From assembly GCA_903902745.1 (NCBI GenBank), contig CAIUWA010000014.1:1-64000 (forward strand): DNA of 64,000 nucleotides, written 5' to 3'. This document shows positions 26,937 to 34,502 of the stretch, in pieces. Under the pieces are notes generated by a model. That model saw only the letters and a program-made list of their open reading frames with translations. It was not told the DNA's origin and did no database searches. A program made the position numbers and the translations under genes. Numbering within the stretch: position 1 is the stretch's first letter; each line of letters starts with the position of its first letter. This DNA comes from an uncultured Opitutia bacterium. GTDB taxonomy: Bacteria > Verrucomicrobiota > Verrucomicrobiia > Opitutales > Opitutaceae.

Positions 26937-29534
26937 ATGCCTGTTCCCCGCGATCTGCCCATCTACGAACTTGAGCCGGCGGTTGTGCGCGCGCTCCGGG
27001 CATCCGGCCGGCTGATTGTCCAGGCGCCCACGGGCTCGGGAAAATCGACGCAGATCCCGCAGATGCTCCTGAATCACGGGTTGCTGGGTGAACGCGGCCA
27101 GGTCGTCGTGCTGCAGCCGCGCCGGCTGGCCGCCCGGATGCTGGCCAAGCGGGTCGCGGAGGAAGTCGGCACGCCCCTCGGCGAAGTGGTCGGCTACCAA
27201 ATCCGCCTTGAGTCGCGCGTGAGCGAGCGGACGCGGATCCGCTTCGTCACCGAGGGCATTCTGCTCCGGCAAATGTCGTTCGATGCGATGCTGCGCGGGG
27301 TGGACACGATCGTGTTCGACGAGTTTCACGAGCGGCACCTCTACGGCGACATCTCGCTCGCCCGCGCGATGCAGCTCCAGCAGACGGTGCGGCCGGACCT
27401 GAAGCTGATCGTCATGTCGGCCACCCTCGATGCCGGCCTGCTCAAACCCTATCTTGCTCCCTGCGAGGTGCTGGTTTCGCAGGGCCGGAGTTTCCCGGTG
27501 CGAATCGAGTATTTGCCGAAGACGGTGAATTTTGATCAGGAGCCGGTATGGGATGTGGTCGCGCGCGAATGCGAGCGAGTCGCCGGCGAGGTGAAGGGTG
27601 ACATGCTCGTCTTCCTGCCCGGCGCGTATGAAATCAGCCGCACGGTGCAGGCCATCCAGGGCGGGCGGGCGCTCCGTGATTTTGTGACCTTTCCGCTGCA
27701 CGGCGAACTCCCGCCCGACCAGCAGGACCGGGCCGTGGCCCGCTACGATGCCCGCAAGATCATTGTCTCGACCAACGTGGCCGAGACGTCGCTCACGATC
27801 GACGGCGTGACCGCGGTGATCGACAGCGGTCTTGCCCGCGTGGCGCGCTTCGATCCGCACCGCGGAATCAACACGCTGCTCATCGAGAAGATTTCCGCGG
27901 CTAGCGCCGACCAGCGGGCGGGCCGGGCCGGACGCACGGCTCCCGGCGTGTGTGTCCGACTGTGGACCGAGCGGGAGCATGGTCAGCGACCGGTACAGGA
28001 ACTGCCGGAGGTGAAACGCCTCGATCTGTCCGAGGTGGTGCTGACGCTCAAGGCGAGCGGCATCGACGACGTGGCGAATTTCCCGTGGCTGGAGAAGCCC
28101 GACCCGAAGGCGCTGGAACGGGCGGAGACGCTGCTGGCGGACTTGGGCGCTCTGGCTGTAGCGGCGGTCTATGACCACCGGGGTTCGACGGACGGCGGTC
28201 ATAGACCACCGCTACAACAGATCACCGAGCTCGGCCGGAAGATGCTGCGGTTCCCGGTGCATCCGCGCTACGCCCGGATGTTCCTCGCGGGGCAGGAGCG
28301 CGGCTGTGTGCGCTCGGTCGCACTCATGGCGGCGCTCACACAGGGGCGCAATTTCCTGATGCGCGGTGTGCCCAAGGCGGTCGAGGACGCGCGGGAGGAT
28401 CTCTTCGGCGAGGAGCACGAGAGCGATTTCTTCCTGCTCATGCGGGCGTGGCGTCACGCCGACCAGGCGAACTACTCGCTCGATGCCTGCCGCCGCCTCG
28501 GCATCCATGCCCAGGGCGCCCGGCAGGTGGGGCCGCTGTTCCGGCAATTCCTGGAAATCGCCGGGGCCGAGGGACTCGACATCACGGAGCGCAAGATCGA
28601 TGGCACCGAGGTGCGCAAATGCGTGCTGGCCGGCTTTTCCGACCAGCTCGCGAAGCGGCTCGATGCGGGCACGCTCCGCTGCGAGCTTGTGCACCAGCGC
28701 AAGGGTGTGCTGGCGCGCGAGAGTGTCATCCAGAAGGCGCCGCTGCTGGTCGCGGCCGAGATCAGCGAGATCGGGGGCCGCGGCGGCGAAGTGAACGTGC
28801 TGCTCTCGCTGGCGACCGCCATTGAGGAATCGTGGCTGAAGGAGGTTTTCCCCGAAGACTACCGGGAGACCAAGGGCGTGACCTACGACGAGTCGATCAA
28901 GCGCGTGGTCTCACGCCGCGAGCGGCGTTTCCGCGACCTAGTGCTGGAGTCGAAGTCCAGCAGCGACGAGGCCCCGCTCAACGAGGCCGCCGCGCTGCTC
29001 ACTAAGGAGGTTGTCGCCGGACGCTTGAAGCTGGAGGCATGGGACGAGGCGGTGGAGCAGTGGATCATCCGTGTGAACCGGCTGGCCGAGTGGTTTCCCG
29101 AACTGGAGGTGAATCCCATCACGGACGCCGACCGCGCAACCTTGATCGAGCAGGTCTGTTACGGCGAACTGGGCTACCGTGACATCAAGGACAAACCGGT
29201 GATGCCCGTGCTCAAGGACTGGCTGACCGCGGAGCAACTCGCGGTGATCGACGACTACCTGCCCGAGCGCCTGACGATGGCCAACGGCCGCCGCTCCAAG
29301 ATCACCTATGCGCCCGAGGGTCCGCCCGTGTTGAGCGCCCGCATCCAGGAACTCTACGGCATCGAGGGCAAGTTCACCCTCGGCCACGGCCGCGTGCCGG
29401 TGAAGATCGAGGTGCTGGCGCCGAACCAGCGCGCGATTCAAATCACGGACGACCTGACCAACTTCTGGCGCGAGCAGTATCCCAAGGTGAAAGCCGAACT
29501 CGCGCGCAGATATCCCCGGCATGAATGGAGGTAG
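26937..29534 (+). CDS. hrpB: ATP-dependent helicase HrpB
   Basis: HrpB is a DEAH-type RNA helicase. Motif I is APTGSGKSTQIPQML, motif II DEFHER, motif III MSATL, and the C-terminal RecA-like domain has STNVAETSLTIDGVTAVIDSG and SADQRAGRAGRTAPG (motifs V and VI). The HrpB-specific C-terminus ends with GKFTLGHGRVPVKIEVLAPN and LTNFWREQYPKVKAELARRYPRHEW. ATG 26937 (MPVPRDLPIYELEPAV) is chosen over an upstream ATG at 26883. Residues about 407-426 come from a palindromic repeat inserted in frame. It has 865 residues, slightly over the family norm because of that insert. Confidence 0.93.
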   Translation: MPVPRDLPIYELEPAVVRALRASGRLIVQAPTGSGKSTQIPQMLLNHGLLGERGQVVVLQPRRLAARMLAKRVAEEVGTPLGEVVGYQIRLESRVSERTRIRFVTEGILLRQMSFDAMLRGVDTIVFDEFHERHLYGDISLARAMQLQQTVRPDLKLIVMSATLDAGLLKPYLAPCEVLVSQGRSFPVRIEYLPKTVNFDQEPVWDVVARECERVAGEVKGDMLVFLPGAYEISRTVQAIQGGRALRDFVTFPLHGELPPDQQDRAVARYDARKIIVSTNVAETSLTIDGVTAVIDSGLARVARFDPHRGINTLLIEKISAASADQRAGRAGRTAPGVCVRLWTEREHGQRPVQELPEVKRLDLSEVVLTLKASGIDDVANFPWLEKPDPKALERAETLLADLGALAVAAVYDHRGSTDGGHRPPLQQITELGRKMLRFPVHPRYARMFLAGQERGCVRSVALMAALTQGRNFLMRGVPKAVEDAREDLFGEEHESDFFLLMRAWRHADQANYSLDACRRLGIHAQGARQVGPLFRQFLEIAGAEGLDITERKIDGTEVRKCVLAGFSDQLAKRLDAGTLRCELVHQRKGVLARESVIQKAPLLVAAEISEIGGRGGEVNVLLSLATAIEESWLKEVFPEDYRETKGVTYDESIKRVVSRRERRFRDLVLESKSSSDEAPLNEAAALLTKEVVAGRLKLEAWDEAVEQWIIRVNRLAEWFPELEVNPITDADRATLIEQVCYGELGYRDIKDKPVMPVLKDWLTAEQLAVIDDYLPERLTMANGRRSKITYAPEGPPVLSARIQELYGIEGKFTLGHGRVPVKIEVLAPNQRAIQITDDLTNFWREQYPKVKAELARRYPRHEWR
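28158..28215. repeat. Palindromic repeat inserted in frame within hrpB
   Basis: Arms 28158-28180 and 28193-28215 match at 21 of 23 positions as an inverted repeat around 12 bases. The outer word gtagcggcggtc is the same as the arms of the intergenic repeat at 6248-6303. It is translated as VAAVYDHRGSTDGGHRPPLQ between the helicase core and the winged-helix region. Confidence 0.9.
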
Positions 29535-29666
29535 GCCGCGGCCGTTCTGACGGGCTTGCGGGAAAGAACGGGCGGAGCGGGGCGGGACGATGCGTGATTT
29601 GCAGGGGCGGGTAACACCCCATATCCGCCCGCGGAGAATTGGCCCAAACTAAGGAGGCGAAAGCCC

Positions 29667-30983
29667 ATGGCCAAAACCAAGATCGAACAATTCAACGCCC
29701 TCTGCGATTATTTGAGGGAACAGCGGGAAGCGATCTTGCAGGCTTGGCGGAAAGCGGCCGATACCGATCCCAAGCAAACGACGGTGCGCGCCCTGACGCG
29801 GGGCCAATTCAATGATCATATTCCCCAAGTGCTCGACGCGTTTGAGGGAAAGCTTCGGGCCCGTCCCGGCGGCGCGGCCGACAAGGCGGCGGACTCCGCC
29901 ACCAAACGGGAGGAAGTGAAGCACGGCCTGCACCGCTGGCAACAGGGCTATCAGCTGCAGGAGCTCATGCAGGAATGGGGGCATTTTCAGCTCTGCATTT
30001 TTCAAGTAGTGGAAACCTATGCCGCCACTCATCCGGAGTTCGAGCGCGAGACCCTGGTGGAGGCGAATCATCTGATGATCACCCTCGTCAACGAGGCGAT
30101 CAGCGAAAGCACGGCCCAATACGAGCGCATGCAACAGGCGGAGGCGGCGGGCCGTCTGAATGACCTCGAGGTTGCGCTGACCAGCCTCAATGAAATCGAG
30201 CGCCGGCGGGCCATCCTCATCCACGAGGCCGTCCATGATATTGGGAGCAACGTCTTCGGGGTGGCGCTGGCGGCGAAGCTGCTGGGCAAACCCGACATCG
30301 GGATGGGCGATCGCGTGGATTTTGCGAAGCTGCTGGAACAGGGGGTACAGTCGGTGTCGGCCATGCTCAGCGATCTCAAGGAGCTGGCCCGCCTCGAGGC
30401 CGGCAGGGAAACCCGGGTCATCAGCGAGTTCGATGCCGCCGTGCTGGTGGCCGAGCTGGGCAATGCGAACCGGCCGGTGGCCAGCGGCAAGGGCTTGTTT
30501 CTGGAAATCGAGGGTCCGAGCAGTCTGCCAGTGGAGTGTGATCCGGGTAAGGTGCGGCGCCTGTTGCAAAACCTGCTGATGAACGCCCTCCGCTACACCG
30601 AGCAGGGCGGGGTGACCGTGAGTTTGGGGATGGAAGGGGATAACTGGTGGCTCATGGTGAAGGACACCGGGCCGGGCATGCAGGCCGGACCGGGGGCGCC
30701 CATGGTGGTTGGGCTGAAGGAGGCCACGGCGAGCGCGCGGGAGTCGGACGAAGAGTCGGCCGCCCTCACCGGGGAAACCCCACGCGTACTGGTCGCAGCC
30801 CCGGGCGGCGAGAACTTGCATGCGCCCCATCAACAGGCGGGAGAAGGCATCGGGCTCTCGATTGTGAAACGCCTCTGCGAATTGCTTGACGCGAGCCTGG
30901 AAATGGCGAGCGCAGCCGAAACCGGTACCACGTTCCGCGTAGTCCTGCCCCGGAAGTACGAGGGAGGGATGCGCATCCCGTGA
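29667..30983 (+). CDS. Soluble sensor histidine kinase with RsbRD-like N-terminus
   Basis: Residues about 10-165 are helical and resemble the RsbRD N-terminal domain (LREQREAILQAWRKAADTD, RWQQGYQLQELMQEWGHFQL). A dimerisation segment holds IHEAVHDIGSNVFGVALA, whose HD pair at about residue 189 is the likely phosphorylation site. The HATPase domain has LLQNLLMNALRYTEQGGV (N box), VKDTGPGMQ (G1) and GEGIGLSIVKRLCELL (G2). About 45 poorly conserved residues between G1 and G2 are an insertion. There is no membrane segment and no adjacent response regulator. A clear AAGGAGG at 29651-29657 sets the start, which is rare in this window. Confidence 0.8.
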   Translation: MAKTKIEQFNALCDYLREQREAILQAWRKAADTDPKQTTVRALTRGQFNDHIPQVLDAFEGKLRARPGGAADKAADSATKREEVKHGLHRWQQGYQLQELMQEWGHFQLCIFQVVETYAATHPEFERETLVEANHLMITLVNEAISESTAQYERMQQAEAAGRLNDLEVALTSLNEIERRRAILIHEAVHDIGSNVFGVALAAKLLGKPDIGMGDRVDFAKLLEQGVQSVSAMLSDLKELARLEAGRETRVISEFDAAVLVAELGNANRPVASGKGLFLEIEGPSSLPVECDPGKVRRLLQNLLMNALRYTEQGGVTVSLGMEGDNWWLMVKDTGPGMQAGPGAPMVVGLKEATASARESDEESAALTGETPRVLVAAPGGENLHAPHQQAGEGIGLSIVKRLCELLDASLEMASAAETGTTFRVVLPRKYEGGMRIP

Positions 30984-31009
30984 CAGGAGTGGCGGTGATG
31001 CCGGGCACC

Positions 31010-31285
31010 CTAGCGCCGGGACCGCCACCATTCAAAGCCGAGCACCAAACATCCCAATCCCACGATGGCGGTGGAGGTGACCGCATTCATCCCTTGGGCG
31101 TCCTTCGTCTGTTGGTTAAGGTCCTTTCCGGTGATGGTGGTTGATTGCCAGTTGCCGCCCTTGGCCCGGCTCAGCTCATAGTTCGCGTTCTCATCGTATT
31201 CCTTCTGGGGTGAAAAAAAGTACGATCCGATACCCACGGCAATCAACAGGAGGCCGTAAATGAGCAATTTGCGTTCGCGAAGCAT
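31010..31285 (-). CDS. Small two-TM membrane protein
   Basis: The 91-residue protein has a membrane segment at residues 8-25 (LIYGLLLIAVGIGSYFF). A polar, probably periplasmic loop of about 45 residues follows, then a second segment (TSTAIVGLGCLVLGFEWW) and a basic end (RSRR). The topology recalls DUF3185-type proteins, but I cannot assign it. It is followed on the same strand by nothing close, and the TPR-like gene lies 36 bases upstream of its start, so the two may be co-transcribed. Confidence 0.65.
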   Translation of the reverse strand: MLRERKLLIYGLLLIAVGIGSYFFSPQKEYDENANYELSRAKGGNWQSTTITGKDLNQQTKDAQGMNAVTSTAIVGLGCLVLGFEWWRSRR

Positions 31286-31321
31286 GAAGGGAGGGGCGAG
31301 CGGGCGGGGAGCGCCAGTTCG

Positions 31322-31930
31322 TCAGCGGCGGTTTTGGATTTCCTGCACGGCCTCAATCTCCGCCCGCACGGCATTGATGGCGCGGCGCTGCTTGTCGTCC
31401 CGGGCGAGAATGCTCGCGTAGCGCAGGGAGAGGAGGGCGGGCTCGGGCTGCTTCAGCCATTTCTGGCAGAGGGCCAGGTTGTAGTGATAGTCGCTCACCC
31501 ACAGGGCGGAATTCAGGGCCAGTTGGAATTCCTTGCGCGCGGCTTCGAAGTCACGCGCGTCCTTGCCGTTCTTGATGAAGGCCACGCCCTTTTGGGCATG
31601 AAAATCAGCGTCGTCGGGTGTGGTGGGAGCGGGATCGAGTTTGCCGAGACAGGTGGCCAGTCCCTGGATGATCGGCTCCACCTCCCGGCCTTGCTCCCGG
31701 TATTGCTCGGTCTGCTTGCGATCCCAGTACAATTGCAGGAAGTAATAGGGCGCAGCTCCGTGAGAGCTGATAAAAATCTCGAACGCGCCGCGGTAGTCGC
31801 CCTTGGCCAGAAGTTGGAACCCCGTATCGAGGGAAATGGGATTTAACACAGCCGGCACCTGCTGCGCCCGACCGGCAAGCGGCAGGTAGAGCGCGGCCAA
31901 CAAGAACAGGCGCAGGGGGAAATTGGTCAT
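31322..31930 (-). CDS. Exported TPR-like protein
   Basis: The 202-residue protein has a signal peptide (MTNFPLRLFLLAALYLPLAG, then RAQQ). Helical pairs resemble tetratricopeptide repeats (TGFQLLAKGDYRGAFEIFIS, DFEAARKEFQLALNSALWVS, YHYNLALCQKWLKQPEPALL). No catalytic motif is visible, so a scaffold or binding role in the envelope is likely. ATG 31930 is chosen because it starts the signal peptide; the frame is open to 32038, which would overlap the end of speA. Confidence 0.65.
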   Translation of the reverse strand: MTNFPLRLFLLAALYLPLAGRAQQVPAVLNPISLDTGFQLLAKGDYRGAFEIFISSHGAAPYYFLQLYWDRKQTEQYREQGREVEPIIQGLATCLGKLDPAPTTPDDADFHAQKGVAFIKNGKDARDFEAARKEFQLALNSALWVSDYHYNLALCQKWLKQPEPALLSLRYASILARDDKQRRAINAVRAEIEAVQEIQNRR

Positions 31931-32034
31931 GGGCGGTTGTCTCGGGGAACCGTGGGCGGCACTTTGGCGAGCTTGGCTGTGGCGGGCACGGGTTAAAGCA
32001 AAAATCCGGCCCATTGCTTCCCCGGTCCGGGATA

Positions 32035-33978
32035 TCACGCCTTTTTCTTCCGGCCGTTCTTCGGGTCGATGTTCAGGTAGGTCTTGTTGAGCATCTGGCC
32101 CTCGTAGAGTTCGAGGAGGCGGACGCCTTCGCGCGGCTTCACCATGTCCTTGCGCGTGGCGTGGTCGATCTGGGCCTTCATCTTCCGGCAGAGCTCCTCC
32201 TGCTGGTATTGCACGCCCTCGATCACGTCGGCGATGCGGCTGCCGGCCATCGCCTCCTCGATGTAGAAGCCGTTGGGCTCGTCGTCCTCGAGGAAGACGT
32301 GCACCTCGTTCACGCGGCCGAACAGGTTGTGGAGGTCACCCATGATGTCCTGGTAGGCGCCCGTGAGATAAATGCCGAGGTAGTAGGGCTGGCTGTTCAG
32401 CGGGTGCAGCGTGATGTAGTCCTTCACGTCCTGCAGGTCGATGAAGCGGTCGATCTTGCCGTCGGAGTCGCACGTGATGTCCACGAGGATCGCGTTGACG
32501 CTGGGCTTCTCCTTGAGCCGGTGCAGCGGCGTGATGGGGAAGAGCTGGTCAAGGCCCCAGTGGTCGAGGAGCGACTGGAAGACCGAGAAATTGCAGACGT
32601 ACTGGTCGGCGAGGAGCTTCGACAGGTCGTGGAGCTCCTCGGGCTGATAGCCGGCCTTCTGGTTTTCGCGGGCGATCTGTTCGCAGATCTGCCAGAAGAG
32701 CGACTCGGCGGCGGCGCGGTTCTCGAGGTCGAGGTAGCCGAGATTGAAGAGCGAGAACGCCTCCTCCTTTTTCTGAAGCGCGTCGTGGAAGCGCTCGAGG
32801 CGGCCGAGCTTGGTCTTGTTCTTCAACATGACCTCGAGGTCGGTGACGACCTTGTGCTTCTCCTCCGGCTCGTGCTGCTTGCCGAGGGACTCGCGCTTGT
32901 TGATGCGCTCGAAGACCTCGACGACGAGCAGGGAGTGGGGGGCGACGACGGCGCGGCCGGACTCGCTCACGATGTCGGGCTCGCGCACGCCGGAGTCGCG
33001 GCAGATCTCGCGGATGTTGAACACGACGTCGCGGACGTACTCCTCCATCGAGTAGTTCATCGAGCTCTCGAAGTTGGTGCGCGAGCCGTCGTAGTCGATG
33101 CCGAGGCCGCCGCCGACGTCGAGGTAGCCCATGGGGAAGCCCATCTTGGCGAGCTGGCAGTAGAAGCGCGTGGCCTCGATGACGGCGTTCTTGATCGTGA
33201 TGATATTCGGCACCTGCGAGCCGATGTGGAAATGGACGAGCCGCAGGGCGGACTGGAGCTTGGCGGCGCGCAGCTTCTCGATGGCGAAGAGGATTTCCGC
33301 GGTATTGAGCCCGAACTTGGCGTTGTCGCCGGTGGACGTGGCCCACTTGCCCTCGCCCCGGGTCTGGAGCTTGGCGCGGAAGCCGATCATCGGCTTGACG
33401 CCGGTCTCCTGGGAAATGCGGATGATGTCGTCGATCTCGGAAAGCTGCTCGACGACGAGGATGATCTTCTTGCCGAGCTTGCGCCCGAGCAGGGCGAGGC
33501 GGATGTAGTCGTGGTCCTTGTAGCCGTTGCAGATGATGAGGCGGTTGGGCCCCTCGTTCATCGCCAGCGCGATCATCAGCTCGGGCTTGGAGCCGGCCTC
33601 GAGGCCGTAGTGGTAGTCCTTGCCGGCGGCCACGATCTCGTCGACGACCTCGCGGAGCTGGTTGACCTTGATGGGGAAAACGCCGCGGTACTCGCCCTTG
33701 TAGCCCTCCTGCTTGATGGCCTGGCGGAACAGCTCGTTGAGCTGGATGACGCGGTGGCGCAGCAGATCCTGGAAGCGGATGACCATGGGGGCCTGGAGGC
33801 CCATGCCGAGCGCCTCATGCACCACGTCGAGGACCCGGATGCTGCGCTCGTCGGCGAGCGGGTGCACGTTGACAAAACCGCCGGTGTCGACCGAGTAATG
33901 CCCGGCGCCCCAGCGTTTAAAACCGTAATGCTCCTCGGACTTGGCGGCCGACCAGGTGGTTGCGGATTTGCTTTTCAA
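32035..33978 (-). CDS. speA: Biosynthetic arginine decarboxylase
   Basis: SpeA converts arginine to agmatine, the first step of the agmatine route to putrescine; it uses pyridoxal phosphate. The PLP lysine lies in YRGVFPIKVNQLREVV (about residue 103). LRLVHFHIGSQVPNI, GGGLGIDYDGSRT, VSESGRAVVAPHSLLV and ITCDSDGKIDRF also match the family. The start is TTG 33978, the only start near the family N-terminus (HYGFKRWGAGHYSVDTGGF). Its 647 residues are full length. It is divergent from yajC. Confidence 0.95.
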   Translation of the reverse strand: MKSKSATTWSAAKSEEHYGFKRWGAGHYSVDTGGFVNVHPLADERSIRVLDVVHEALGMGLQAPMVIRFQDLLRHRVIQLNELFRQAIKQEGYKGEYRGVFPIKVNQLREVVDEIVAAGKDYHYGLEAGSKPELMIALAMNEGPNRLIICNGYKDHDYIRLALLGRKLGKKIILVVEQLSEIDDIIRISQETGVKPMIGFRAKLQTRGEGKWATSTGDNAKFGLNTAEILFAIEKLRAAKLQSALRLVHFHIGSQVPNIITIKNAVIEATRFYCQLAKMGFPMGYLDVGGGLGIDYDGSRTNFESSMNYSMEEYVRDVVFNIREICRDSGVREPDIVSESGRAVVAPHSLLVVEVFERINKRESLGKQHEPEEKHKVVTDLEVMLKNKTKLGRLERFHDALQKKEEAFSLFNLGYLDLENRAAAESLFWQICEQIARENQKAGYQPEELHDLSKLLADQYVCNFSVFQSLLDHWGLDQLFPITPLHRLKEKPSVNAILVDITCDSDGKIDRFIDLQDVKDYITLHPLNSQPYYLGIYLTGAYQDIMGDLHNLFGRVNEVHVFLEDDEPNGFYIEEAMAGSRIADVIEGVQYQQEELCRKMKAQIDHATRKDMVKPREGVRLLELYEGQMLNKTYLNIDPKNGRKKKA

Positions 33979-34070
33979 CGCGAGGACGAAGGAGGGGAGT
34001 TATAGCTTGCTTTTGCGAGCGTGGATTCAGTTAAGTGCATGTTTTCTTTTTTCAAATCGCCCAACACGCA

Positions 34071-34409
34071 ATGTCGAAAATGTCCTTACTCCCCGCCGCA
34101 CAGGCTTTTTTCGCCGAGCAAGCCGCCCCCGCCGCCCAGCAACCGGGGGGTATCTTCCCGCTCATTCCCATCGGCCTGATGATCGCGGCGTTCTACTTCC
34201 TGATGGTGGCCCCGCAGCGGAAGCAGAAGAAGGAGCAGGACAAGATGCTGGCCGCCCTCGGTACGGGGGATGATGTCATCACCACCGGCGGCATTTACGG
34301 CACCATCACCAATGTGAAGGACGACCGTTTCGTCCTGCGGATCGCGGACAACACCAAGATCGAGATTGCCAAGGCATTCATCCAGGCTGTCGTGAAGAAG
34401 CCCGAATAA
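34071..34409 (+). CDS. yajC: Sec translocase accessory subunit YajC
   Basis: YajC is a small inner-membrane partner of SecDF. The protein has one membrane segment, FPLIPIGLMIAAFYFLMVAP. The signature RKQKKEQDKMLAALGTGDDV follows, then ITTGGIYGTITNVKDD and a short SH3-like tail. ATG 34071 (MSKMSLLPAAQAFF) is used; two further ATG codons nearby are possible. secDF begins 93 bases after the stop, and the pair forms the usual yajC-secD-secF order. Confidence 0.95.
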   Translation: MSKMSLLPAAQAFFAEQAAPAAQQPGGIFPLIPIGLMIAAFYFLMVAPQRKQKKEQDKMLAALGTGDDVITTGGIYGTITNVKDDRFVLRIADNTKIEIAKAFIQAVVKKPE

Positions 34410-34502
34410 GCCCCCGGCCCGCCCCATACCCCGTTCGCCGCTTCCGGCGCGCCTCCGTGGCCCGCCCGCGGCCCGGTTTCCCTTTTAAAACCCAAACGAA
34501 CC

